From a virus, in the IMG/VR virus record IMGVR_UViG_3300037193_000639, positions 1-64,000 of that record: a stretch of DNA of 64,000 nt. One strand, given 5' to 3'. Position 1 is the stretch's first letter. Every line of letters begins with the position of its first letter. Below, one piece after another: positions 49,354-57,174 of this stretch. Made by a program: the position numbers and the translations under genes. The notes below the pieces were generated by a model. It worked only from the letters and a program-made list of their open reading frames with translations, had not been told where the DNA came from and ran no database searches.

Positions 49354-49572
49354 CTAATCATCCACACGAACATAGCGGGTGCTCATTGTCTCAAAGTAGC
49401 CACCCTCTCCTACATACATGATACGCGAAACCAAGGCAGGCTCTCCATTAACAACCAATGAGGATGTATGATCAATAGGAACAACATACGTCCGTTGACC
49501 TACTACCAAATTTGTTACATAGTCAATGTGCTTGTATTGCACGATAGGTTTGTATTTGACTTCTTCAGTCAT
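49354..49572 (-). CDS. Hypothetical protein, 72 aa
   Basis: The ATG at 49572 overlaps the upstream stop as ATGA. A beta-rich protein (TNLVVGQRTYVVPIDHTSSLVVNGEPAL). No family recognised. Confidence 0.6.
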   Translation of the reverse strand: MTEEVKYKPIVQYKHIDYVTNLVVGQRTYVVPIDHTSSLVVNGEPALVSRIMYVGEGGYFETMSTRYVRVDD

Positions 49573-49718
49573 TGCACGGCTCCACATTCAGGGCACTTCC
49601 AAGCCCCGTTTTCGTAATCTTCGTCTCCGAACTGACCAGCTTCAAGTCCGTACTCTTCGCAATCTTCAGGGTCAAACCCCGGAATATCGTCGTCCGATTG
49701 TTCAAACCAAAACGTCAT
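49569..49718 (-). CDS. Small acidic zinc-ribbon-like protein, 49 aa
   Basis: Begins MTFWFEQSDDDIPGFDPEDC and ends WKCPECGAVQ, a half zinc ribbon. Coupled to its neighbours by overlapping starts and stops. Function unknown. Confidence 0.55.
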   Translation of the reverse strand: MTFWFEQSDDDIPGFDPEDCEEYGLEAGQFGDEDYENGAWKCPECGAVQ

Positions 49719-49968
49719 TGTAATAATCCTCCATCATCACTGCCAACAAATCACCTTCAATCTTCCTGTACTGGCTCTCAGACAGCTTATTCAACACACT
49801 TACACCTCCATGTGTAATATCGAGGATATCAACCTCTGGAGGTTCTGTAGGACTGTCCCAAACCATATAGCAGCGCCCCGGCCAGAAGAAAAAGAAAGCT
49901 TCAGCTTCTACAGCTTCATCTGTCTCAGGATGATTAATCGTTATCGGGAAGTTGTTGTGACGACTCAT
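49702..49968 (-). CDS. Hypothetical protein, 88 aa
   Basis: A mixed alpha/beta protein with FFFFWPGRCYMVWDSPTEPPEVDI and a C-terminal helix. Overlaps the next gene by 17 nt. No family recognised. Confidence 0.6.
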   Translation of the reverse strand: MSRHNNFPITINHPETDEAVEAEAFFFFWPGRCYMVWDSPTEPPEVDILDITHGGVSVLNKLSESQYRKIEGDLLAVMMEDYYNDVLV

Positions 49969-50190
49969 CTACAGATCACCGTAATCGTCACAGAACCACC
50001 AACCCTCATCCCAATCTTCGTTTTCTTGTGTGCCGACTGGGGAAGGGTTCTCGTCTTGAGAATAGCCCATCATTGCAGCTAGTTCACCTTCTGCCATTGC
50101 TTTGGATCTATTCACTTCTTTCCAAAACTTTTCTACAACTTTCTTATAGACTTCGTAGAGAATCGTCAATTGTGTTGGAAGCCATTGCAT
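49969..50190 (-). CDS. Hypothetical protein, 73 aa
   Basis: The ATG at 50190 (MQWLPTQLTILYEVYKK) is next to the upstream stop. Amphipathic N-terminal helix, acidic Trp-rich tail (NEDWDEGWWFCDDYGDL). No family recognised. Confidence 0.55.
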   Translation of the reverse strand: MQWLPTQLTILYEVYKKVVEKFWKEVNRSKAMAEGELAAMMGYSQDENPSPVGTQENEDWDEGWWFCDDYGDL

Positions 50191-50191
50191 A

Positions 50192-50488
50192 TCACACCTT
50201 CTTCCAAACAGTTGTCTCCACAACTTTAGTAATACGCTTCACCTCATACACATCAGGCTCATTGTAATACCAGTCTGTGTGGTAACTTCCAGACCGGCTT
50301 TCAGATAGGCAGAAGAAGTGGTCTTTATACTTGAAATACGTATCCTTGTATTGGTACTTATGCTCTTGTGTCCAATCATCTTCCTCTACAATCTCAATAC
50401 CTTCAATGTCTTCAAGGTCGTTGTAGGAATCTCCATACTTGCTGATTTCTAGCAGTGCTACAATCTCTTCGATTAGTTCTTTGCTCAT
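50192..50488 (-). CDS. Hypothetical protein, 98 aa
   Basis: The start overlaps the upstream stop by 4 nt. Acidic helical N terminus, then Tyr-rich beta part (EHKYQYKDTYFKYKDHFFCL). No family recognised. Confidence 0.6.
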   Translation of the reverse strand: MSKELIEEIVALLEISKYGDSYNDLEDIEGIEIVEEDDWTQEHKYQYKDTYFKYKDHFFCLSESRSGSYHTDWYYNEPDVYEVKRITKVVETTVWKKV

Positions 50489-51195
50489 TTAGCTTCTCCT
50501 CCAAGTCCAACCAACCATTGCTTCGGACGGTCATCACCTTCCTTGTACGTGTGCGCATAAGTCCATAGCATTACGATATTGCAGATGAAATGTCCACGAT
50601 GTGGAAGACCAGATTCCTTATCATTCTCTTCATCTTGCATTACACCATACAGAATATGTCGTGCTGCACATGCAATCGGTACACTCCAAGGCATCCCTTT
50701 AGCCCAGTTCCACTCGGCATACTTGCGCTTCCCGTATTCAAACACTGCAGCACATTCATCCCACTGAGAACCGATTGCTTGGATAGCGTCAATCAGGTTA
50801 TCTACACCCCCACCTTCTTGAAATATTGCAAGTGCTTCCAAAGCATCAAGTTCTGCTTCACAGAGATTGCCAAGAGCCTTTCGACGTTCTTCCACGATCA
50901 ATCGCAGGGGAATCAGTTCTAGAGGGGTCTTGCCTGCGTTGTAACGTGCCCCTGCACCTTTAGCATTGCTTGTAACGTCTCCAATGCCGTTAGGAGGTTT
51001 TACAGAAGGTTCTGCTTGAGTATTTTCCTCACAGACACGGTAGGCAACAATGTCCCCAACACTGTTTAAATGAGTCCACCTAAGACATTCACCTCGATAA
51101 CAAAACAATGGTGTACTGTCTCGAAGTTCAACATCTACCCGCACACCGTCATCTACAGGGCACTCCCCACCTTCCCACTTAATCCATTTTGTCAT
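50485..51195 (-). CDS. dATP/dGTP diphosphohydrolase-like protein (DUF5664, MazZ-like)
   Basis: The 236-residue protein has an N-terminal unit (WIKWEGGECPVDDGVRVDVELRD) common in phage proteins. Then comes the DUF5664 core GARYNAGKTPLELIPLRL, YGKRKYAEWNWAKGMPWSV, ACAARHILYG and ESGLPHRGHFICNIVMLWTY. MazZ, a member in a phage with 2-aminoadenine DNA, removes diphosphate from dATP and dGTP. Here it sits among nucleotide and replication genes. No PurZ is visible in the window, so no Z-DNA pathway is claimed. Confidence 0.7.
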   Translation of the reverse strand: MTKWIKWEGGECPVDDGVRVDVELRDSTPLFCYRGECLRWTHLNSVGDIVAYRVCEENTQAEPSVKPPNGIGDVTSNAKGAGARYNAGKTPLELIPLRLIVEERRKALGNLCEAELDALEALAIFQEGGGVDNLIDAIQAIGSQWDECAAVFEYGKRKYAEWNWAKGMPWSVPIACAARHILYGVMQDEENDKESGLPHRGHFICNIVMLWTYAHTYKEGDDRPKQWLVGLGGEAK

Positions 51196-51449
51196 TTACT
51201 CAAATACCTCGAATGAAACCACGTCGCAGCCATTGAACCAAGGCCACCACCTGTGCCAATAAAAAATACGATCCAACTTACCCCGTTTGCTGCCATCTGT
51301 GAAATCAGGAACACCTCTACAAATGCCATCAAATAGCTCGTAGGAAGAATCCACTTATATTTCTTATGAACAACATTCAACTGTTGGGTTGATCGTAGTC
51401 CCACGAAGAGGAACGCAGCGGCAAAGGCTGCAAGATATGTAAGCAACAT
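51192..51449 (-). CDS. Membrane protein, 85 aa
   Basis: Three hydrophobic segments (about 2-17, 33-50 and 56-74) with short loops and a polar C terminus. No family recognised. The start overlaps the upstream stop (TAATG). Confidence 0.6.
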   Translation of the reverse strand: MLLTYLAAFAAAFLFVGLRSTQQLNVVHKKYKWILPTSYLMAFVEVFLISQMAANGVSWIVFFIGTGGGLGSMAATWFHSRYLSK

Positions 51450-51616
51450 TATTCGTCCTCTTCGGGGTCGTCATACTCCTTTGGAAGACGCTTTCCTGTC
51501 TGCTCTACAAATTCTTCTTTGATCCAATAATCTTCATCAGTTCCACCGTCAGCGTACCATTCAGCAGCCTTCTTTTGATAAAACCTTAAAAACTCCAACT
51601 CTGTGGCTCGTCTCAT
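51449..51616 (-). CDS. Hypothetical protein, 55 aa
   Basis: Encodes MRRATELEFLRFYQKKAAEW and an acidic tail; the start overlaps the upstream stop and the stop overlaps the next start. No family recognised. Confidence 0.55.
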   Translation of the reverse strand: MRRATELEFLRFYQKKAAEWYADGGTDEDYWIKEEFVEQTGKRLPKEYDDPEEDE

Positions 51617-52041
51617 TCTTCCTCCAATTCGATATCGTAATTATACTCTTCCATAAGACTTCCGTCAAGCAATTCTTCCACCATATCCTGCCCAAGCCTG
51701 TTAAAAGCAATCATCACCTTCCTCCTGTACCAGTCAATCTCTGTAATAGGCATCTTAGCGTACCCATGCTTATACAACCACTCGTACAATTTTCTAGCAT
51801 TGATTCTATAGATGTTTGTCCTTCCCTCTTCTTCAATAAGGAATTTTGCAGGGAAGTCTTTTGGGAACTTCATTGTATATGGAAAAGCAGCAAGAATGCC
51901 ATCCTTCCAATAGTGGCTTTCAATCATGGCTGCAATACAGGCCCCTACAAGACGCTCCCAGTCAACCTTTTTAGGTTTCTTGAGAGTGGCTAGGTAGTCT
52001 TTTCTTGGTTGGCCTCTACGGGGGTTTCTGGGCTTATCCAT
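51613..52041 (-). CDS. Hypothetical protein, 142 aa
   Basis: The ATG at 52041 (MDKPRNPRRGQPRKDYL) overlaps the upstream stop by 8 nt; a longer frame to 52185 lies inside the upstream gene. A basic N terminus is followed by an alpha/beta part (KLYEWLYKHGYAKMPITEIDWYRR). It lies downstream of the polymerase. Family unknown. Confidence 0.6.
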   Translation of the reverse strand: MDKPRNPRRGQPRKDYLATLKKPKKVDWERLVGACIAAMIESHYWKDGILAAFPYTMKFPKDFPAKFLIEEEGRTNIYRINARKLYEWLYKHGYAKMPITEIDWYRRKVMIAFNRLGQDMVEELLDGSLMEEYNYDIELEEE

Positions 52042-52300
52042 ACCAATTATGTGTCTCTGTCCATGCCTCACTCTTAGCACCACAACATTTACACTGATTC
52101 CAATATTCTGTATAGGCTTTGTCGTAATAACTTCCACTGAAGTAACAAGACTTCTTTTCGATTTCAAGATGAGGGCACATCTCATTACGTTTCTTGCGCA
52201 GCTCAGAAGCTTTCAATTTAGCTTCATCAGCCACTTTCATAGCATGCTCTAATTCTGCCTGTACCTGCTCAAACGGTGTAGCAAATAACTCTTGTTGCAT
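52034..52300 (-). CDS. Small zinc-binding-like protein, 88 aa
   Basis: Helical N-terminal half (FEQVQAELEHAMKVADEAKLKASELRKKR) followed by CPHLEIEKKSCYFS and WNQCKCCGAKSEAW, with Cys/His spacing suited to a zinc site. Lies directly after the polymerase gene. Confidence 0.6.
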   Translation of the reverse strand: MQQELFATPFEQVQAELEHAMKVADEAKLKASELRKKRNEMCPHLEIEKKSCYFSGSYYDKAYTEYWNQCKCCGAKSEAWTETHNWYG

Positions 52301-52309
52301 ATTAATCCC

Positions 52310-55300
52310 TTAGTGACATTCCGCCCAATTCCTGCCAAGAATATAATCCGCAGCTAACGTGACATTCAATTTGTAATACTCGCTCGTCTCACGTACAGCT
52401 TCTTGAATCAACTCTCCGGCTTTGCACCAACCAACGTAATACCCTTTATCAGAATGACCTACTTCAGACCACGTAGGATGTTCTGCCTTGAATGCTTTAG
52501 CTTCCTCTTCAGTTTCAAACAACTTCCACTTGATCAGAGATTTGTGCACTTCCATTTGTGCTTCATCATGGTAGGCAATGAGTTGCTGTACAAAAGCTTT
52601 GCTTTTCCAGTGATCCTTCCAAAAATCCACAGTAAGTCCAGCTTCACGTAATTTCTGGTCATGAAGTACCATTGCTCGCTTTGCGCAAATAACTCCCGTA
52701 GATTGGAACAAGCTGTTAATCAGAGCACTCTTGGAACGTGTCATAATCTTACGACCATCAATGCCAAGAATAAACTTTTTCCCGCCTGTAGTCTCCCAGT
52801 AATTGGTCAACTTTTCTGCAAGTAATGCCAGAGGTTTAGCAGCATCCCAGTAGGCACCATGAATCTTTGCACCGTCTTCTACACTGCAGCCTACAGTCTT
52901 TGCTACACGCTTAGGTTGACCACCATATGCACAGCAATTACCTGTGATCGTAATCACATCACCTTGGCGCATCACCCAAGAGCCAAGTTCAGTAGTAATA
53001 CACCAGACAGGCTGTTCGCCTAGTGAAACCATCTTACTTGTCTGAAGACCTCTATGGGGCTTCTTAGTAAGGCGTACATGCTTCATCGGACGACCCTTCC
53101 AGCCTTCCTTGTGCGTTACTTGAACAGCACCATCATGCACCAAATAGGATGCAAGCAAAGCAGCTTCTTGAATATCTCCAACGTTTTGCGCCCAGTTCCA
53201 AATGTTACCCGTGTGATGTCCATCAGCAACCATGAAGCCTTCTATAAAAGTGGTACGCTGCTCGTGACTCATATCTAAGACACGCCGAACCCAATCTGCC
53301 CCATACTTGACATCAGTAATATAACCTGTTGCACATTGAGGAAATACATCCTCATTTGAATCCCACGGGGCATTCATGATGATGCTACTTTCAGTGTTAA
53401 GCTCCGATGTTACACGAACTTCATCTACAGAATCCCGAATAGAAAAATTTGGCTTACCAGTAGAAAACTCTTTTCGCTGCTTTACAAACCACCTGTGTTC
53501 TGCTGTAGCTTGGAATTTAGTCCACGAATTACCAAACTCAAACACCTCCGCAGAATCAAAGGACACCTTGTCAGTAACCCTTGTCCACTTCTTTGTCTTT
53601 GTCACAGGGTCATAACCAAGTACCAACTCTCCGACCTCAAGCTCATCAAAGTGCTTCCAACCGCTACGAGTCAAAGCCGTCGTATGCATCGGTACACAGT
53701 ATTTCACATTTTTGGCAGGAGTACGCTTGAACTCTCGTCCTAATACTTCTGAAATTCTTGCAGCAGTTTTCGTGTGCACATCGTTCGGTTTTTCCATCGT
53801 CAACGAACGGCTGTAGGATTTCTCTGCATCATCATACTTCCAACAATAATGTGCTTCCACCATTGCTTCAAGACTTGCAAAGTCATACCCTAATTGATAG
53901 AAACCCTCTTCAACATCACTACCAAACAACTCCCGCATAAGTTCCCCATACAAAGAGGTGACACGGGGGACATTAGCTACAATACGATGCTTAAACCGAG
54001 TTGTTCCAGCTCCACACGTATCAGCAGGAGTAGGTATTCGTCCATCTTGTGCGATACGTCCATTACTCAGCCAACCTTTCTCAGCCTCTTCATCCTCGTC
54101 ATCAGGATCTACCCCACCACCGAGAATGCTGTTACGACGATGGCTGTACGTCAGGAAGTCAGAGATGTCTTTAGCATGTGCAAACTTATCTACAAGAGCT
54201 GCCAACGCAGGGTCAATTTCCTTCTCGACACCAACTGTCAGTGAGGGATTAGTCAACACTTTCAGCGGACGTTTTGTGTGACTATGCTTCAGTAGTTTAT
54301 TCCTGAACTCCTGCTCTGTATCCACCTCCAGATGCTCAAACCGATCCTCCTTGAACGGACTCTCCAACGTCTGCTCAATGTATCTCATACAAGTTTCGAA
54401 ATACTTCTCTGGGGTCAACTTGTGCTTCTTAAAGTCAACGGTCAAGTCTCGCTCCTTGTATGCTGTAGGCTTCCATCCAAGACCGACTAACCACTGTTTG
54501 ATGTGTGTTGTATCTTTGATTGTAGCTGGCATGTGCGTGATGATCGGCTCTTGCGGAATGGGCAATGTGAAGCGTTTATTCTCATACCCTTCCTCATTAA
54601 AACTCGCCGTCCAATCGCCACCTTCATGCTGCTTAAGGGCTCCTCTATGTTTTTCTACCCACTTCTGAATATTAGCACTAAGGCTTCCATCTTTCTTGAA
54701 CTGAATCTTCGGGGGAATATACTCCTTCGCAGCAGTCTTTGTAAGTGGTTTAGGAGGAATCAAAGGCTCCACAATCTCCTTCAACTTCGCCATCTTTTCA
54801 TCAAGATCCCGCACGCACTCTACAGCAAGCTTCTCATTGAACTTGAAACCACGATGCTCCTGACGAGTGATAATAAGACGCACACGTTTCTCTAGCTCAT
54901 ATGCTTCTCGCCAATCCCAGTCGCCCCACTCCTTCAACAGAAATTTCCACGTCTTGATGTTTGATACAACGTCCTGCTTGTTATACACCAACATCTCGTG
55001 ATGGTACACCTTAAACTCTGCCCCCGGAGGGTCATGTGGCCCGATGAGTCCAAGTTCAATTGCTTTGGCACGCCAATCAATCTTCGCTTCGCCATGCATC
55101 TTGCCGAAGTATTCAATACTGTGGCCTGTACGGTCAGGGTTCAAGGTTTTTGACAACACCAATGTGTCAGTAATCGTAATCGGCTTTCCGCAGATCGTGT
55201 CACAAAACGTGTTGTAGAATTTATCGTTACGCCTACCTTTCGAAACTCCAATGTCAAAGTCCAGACCAAACTTCGCCATCATCACCATATGATCGTACGA

Positions 55301-55522
55301 AATCGTGTTGTGCCCAATTAGCTCAGTAGCTGTATCGAGCACGAACTCTTTCACACGTTTGGTTTCATCCTGAACAAATACGAACTCTTCCCCAGAATCT
55401 ACGTCAATGAATACTGCACAGTGTACTTCAAAACTATCTTTTAATTTGTACGGAGAGGCAGTGTAATCTACTGTAGTGTCATCCAATAGCCCATTCGCCT
55501 CAATATCCCAACACAACCTCAT
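52310..55522 (-). CDS. DNA polymerase, family A (T7-like), with an intein
   Basis: The 1070-residue precursor has a 3'-5' exonuclease with D6-x-E8 (CWDIEAN), GHNTISYD (about 70-77) and YNKQD (180-184). The polymerase part has motif A YDFASLE (546-552) and motif C HDE (985-987). An intein (residues 609-862) splits motif B between NVKY and CCAYGG. Excision would give 816 residues, close to T7 gp5. It replicates the phage genome with the primase-helicase at 57174. An N-terminal zinc or thioredoxin-loop signature is not seen. Confidence 0.9.
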   Translation of the reverse strand: MRLCWDIEANGLLDDTTVDYTASPYKLKDSFEVHCAVFIDVDSGEEFVFVQDETKRVKEFVLDTATELIGHNTISYDHMVMMAKFGLDFDIGVSKGRRNDKFYNTFCDTICGKPITITDTLVLSKTLNPDRTGHSIEYFGKMHGEAKIDWRAKAIELGLIGPHDPPGAEFKVYHHEMLVYNKQDVVSNIKTWKFLLKEWGDWDWREAYELEKRVRLIITRQEHRGFKFNEKLAVECVRDLDEKMAKLKEIVEPLIPPKPLTKTAAKEYIPPKIQFKKDGSLSANIQKWVEKHRGALKQHEGGDWTASFNEEGYENKRFTLPIPQEPIITHMPATIKDTTHIKQWLVGLGWKPTAYKERDLTVDFKKHKLTPEKYFETCMRYIEQTLESPFKEDRFEHLEVDTEQEFRNKLLKHSHTKRPLKVLTNPSLTVGVEKEIDPALAALVDKFAHAKDISDFLTYSHRRNSILGGGVDPDDEDEEAEKGWLSNGRIAQDGRIPTPADTCGAGTTRFKHRIVANVPRVTSLYGELMRELFGSDVEEGFYQLGYDFASLEAMVEAHYCWKYDDAEKSYSRSLTMEKPNDVHTKTAARISEVLGREFKRTPAKNVKYCVPMHTTALTRSGWKHFDELEVGELVLGYDPVTKTKKWTRVTDKVSFDSAEVFEFGNSWTKFQATAEHRWFVKQRKEFSTGKPNFSIRDSVDEVRVTSELNTESSIIMNAPWDSNEDVFPQCATGYITDVKYGADWVRRVLDMSHEQRTTFIEGFMVADGHHTGNIWNWAQNVGDIQEAALLASYLVHDGAVQVTHKEGWKGRPMKHVRLTKKPHRGLQTSKMVSLGEQPVWCITTELGSWVMRQGDVITITGNCCAYGGQPKRVAKTVGCSVEDGAKIHGAYWDAAKPLALLAEKLTNYWETTGGKKFILGIDGRKIMTRSKSALINSLFQSTGVICAKRAMVLHDQKLREAGLTVDFWKDHWKSKAFVQQLIAYHDEAQMEVHKSLIKWKLFETEEEAKAFKAEHPTWSEVGHSDKGYYVGWCKAGELIQEAVRETSEYYKLNVTLAADYILGRNWAECH
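52937..53698 (-). mobile_element. Intein in DNA polymerase motif B
   Basis: Starts at Cys (CVPMHTTALTRSGW, block A), has block B QATAEHRWFV, and ends with block F VWCITTELGSWVMRQGDV and ITGN before an extein Cys. The middle has one degenerate LAGLIDADG-like motif (FIEGFMVADG). The penultimate residue is Gly instead of the usual His. At 254 residues the homing domain is probably reduced. Confidence 0.85.
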
Positions 55523-55534
55523 CCCATCTCCTAA

Positions 55535-56257
55535 TTAACTCTCAGCCAAATATTGCATCTGTTTAGAATACTTCATCACTCGCCTCATGTCCCGCCTGAC
55601 TAGACTCTCCTGCAAATTACAGAGCGTGTCGTGCATCTTTACCGTACGTGCAAGTTCGTTCTTCTTCACACGATCTATGTAAAATTCGTAAGGCTCTCCG
55701 TCTATTTTAGTCATAGCCTTCACAGCATTGACCACATTATCCTCAAACAATTGGCAAAGTGTTTCTTCTTTGCAGTCAGTATCTTCCAAAATTTCCTTCA
55801 TTCGGTCTTGGTTGCTAACAGACTTGGGACTTGGGACGTAGACCGACAGGTGGCTTCGTTGTGGTGAGACTTGGACCAATTTAAAACAACCTGCTGCATC
55901 TAAGTAGTACTCTGGCTCGAAAGCCTCTAAAAACACGCTATCATTATCTTTTGTGTGGCTACTGTTCCAACACATATACCCTTCGTCGTCAGTGTATATT
56001 GACAAAGCTCTACAATACAAATATTTAGCCTCCCCACAATACCATTTATAACCAAGATTGAACAAAGCGTCTTGAACCTGCCTACTGTGGGAAGGGCAGG
56101 TAATTCTAATCTTCATATCTTTAAATTCACTCATTCTTTCCTCCTCGTTCACTATTTTCAAATACCCATCGTAAGTCCCATCACAATCAGGCTCTACTAC
56201 ATATAGCATACCAGAAGCCTTTAAGCGTTCAAAATCTTCTTTAGAAAGAATTTTCAT
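55535..56257 (-). CDS. Hypothetical protein, 240 aa
   Basis: The start MKILSKEDFERLKASG is at 56257; a longer frame to 56449 has no site and overlaps the next gene. A MKIRITCPSHSRQVQDALFNLGYKWYC unit resembles small beta-alpha domains in phage proteins. A dispersed hairpin lies 5 nt upstream of the start codon where a ribosome site should be, so translation may be controlled there. Function unknown. Confidence 0.6.
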   Translation of the reverse strand: MKILSKEDFERLKASGMLYVVEPDCDGTYDGYLKIVNEEERMSEFKDMKIRITCPSHSRQVQDALFNLGYKWYCGEAKYLYCRALSIYTDDEGYMCWNSSHTKDNDSVFLEAFEPEYYLDAAGCFKLVQVSPQRSHLSVYVPSPKSVSNQDRMKEILEDTDCKEETLCQLFEDNVVNAVKAMTKIDGEPYEFYIDRVKKNELARTVKMHDTLCNLQESLVRRDMRRVMKYSKQMQYLAES

Positions 56258-56261
56258 GTTT

Positions 56262-56279
56262 GTTCTTAAGGTTGAGAAC
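56262..56279. repeat. Dispersed palindrome, copy 9 (one G.U variant)
   Basis: GTTCTTA-AGGT-TGAGAAC pairs over 7 bp with one wobble. It overlaps the end of the 81-aa gene and lies 5 nt upstream of the following start codon. Confidence 0.65.
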
Positions 56280-56511
56280 TTGTGCTGATGATTCCACTCG
56301 ATTGCTCCTTGAACTCCCGAATTTCTTTTTGGTATCGAATGTACTCCGCTGCTTCTTGCTCTGTCCGAAAAGCCTTGATTGGTGTTACAACATTCCGTGT
56401 GAATGTGTAGCCAGTGGCAGACACATCCGACATTTCTCCTGCATACCACACCTCAAATTTGTTCCAAATCTTTGTTGGGTTGTTGATTACAGCATAAGAG
56501 TCTTTATTCAA
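56266..56511 (-). CDS. Hypothetical protein, 81 aa
   Basis: A TTG at 56511 has GGGAGAG at the right distance; the first TTG at 56535 does not. The protein has a central WNKFEVWYAGEMSDVS and a helical RTEQEAAEYIRYQKEIREF. No family recognised. Confidence 0.5.
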   Translation of the reverse strand: MNKDSYAVINNPTKIWNKFEVWYAGEMSDVSATGYTFTRNVVTPIKAFRTEQEAAEYIRYQKEIREFKEQSSGIISTSSQP

Positions 56512-56571
56512 TTGTTCTCTCCCTTGGTTGATCAATGCCTACATTTTAGTGCAGGTATTTCGGTGTGTCAA

Positions 56572-57174
56572 CTATTTTCCGTGCCGTTCAGAGTACCCTG
56601 CTCCTTGTTTATTAAGCTCTTCAATCATCTTGGCTCGATATTCACAAGCTAGTCGGAAAGCTTCTTCTTCGCCATACTTTCTAATTGGGAAATTCTTTCT
56701 GTCTTCTGATCCATCTAGATTCTGCCACTTAGCTCTGTAGTATAAATTGCCTCTTCCACCATCACAAAGATGAACACCTGTGACACCAGAGTTATTGTTG
56801 ACCCGTAATACTTGGTTATGCGTATTTACCGTTCTTTCCACCAACCTCAGATTAGTGATCGAGTTGTTTAATTTATTACCATCAACATGGTCTATATCCA
56901 TGCTCAAACCCGGCTGCACATCGTTGTAGAGATACCAAATAATGCGATGTACTTGAAAGCACTTACCATTTATTCTCACAGACCAATAACCCGTGTTTAA
57001 TAAATTACCAGCAACTTTACCTACAAAACGATTTACGAACTGTTTGTGCGCTCTACCACACGAGAAATACTTCTCGCCACGATCTCTCCAACGCAATACA
57101 CCTGCATTGAAGTCAACATCAAAATAATCCCTTAGCAGGGATATGCCTGGTAATTCCTTCGTTTTCAATGCCAT
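56572..57174 (-). CDS. Free-standing HNH homing endonuclease with AP2-like domain
   Basis: The ATG at 57174 overlaps the primase-helicase stop (TAATG). HRIIWYLYNDVQPGLSMDIDHVDGNKLNNSITNLRLVE is the HNH core, then SGVTGVHLCDGGRGNLYYRAKW and the ending LNKQGAGYSERHGK, shared with 7431 and 41770. Inserted downstream of the helicase gene. Confidence 0.82.
   Translation of the reverse strand: MALKTKELPGISLLRDYFDVDFNAGVLRWRDRGEKYFSCGRAHKQFVNRFVGKVAGNLLNTGYWSVRINGKCFQVHRIIWYLYNDVQPGLSMDIDHVDGNKLNNSITNLRLVERTVNTHNQVLRVNNNSGVTGVHLCDGGRGNLYYRAKWQNLDGSEDRKNFPIRKYGEEEAFRLACEYRAKMIEELNKQGAGYSERHGK

Noticed and set aside
50047-50061. TTCTC-GTCTT-GAGAA inside a coding gene
   Set aside because: The arms are only 5 bp with a 5-nt loop and lack the TTCTCA-N4-TGAGAA pattern.
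50485-51195. Z-genome (2-aminoadenine) pathway
   Set aside because: Only a MazZ-like gene is visible; PurZ is absent from the window, so the pathway cannot be claimed.
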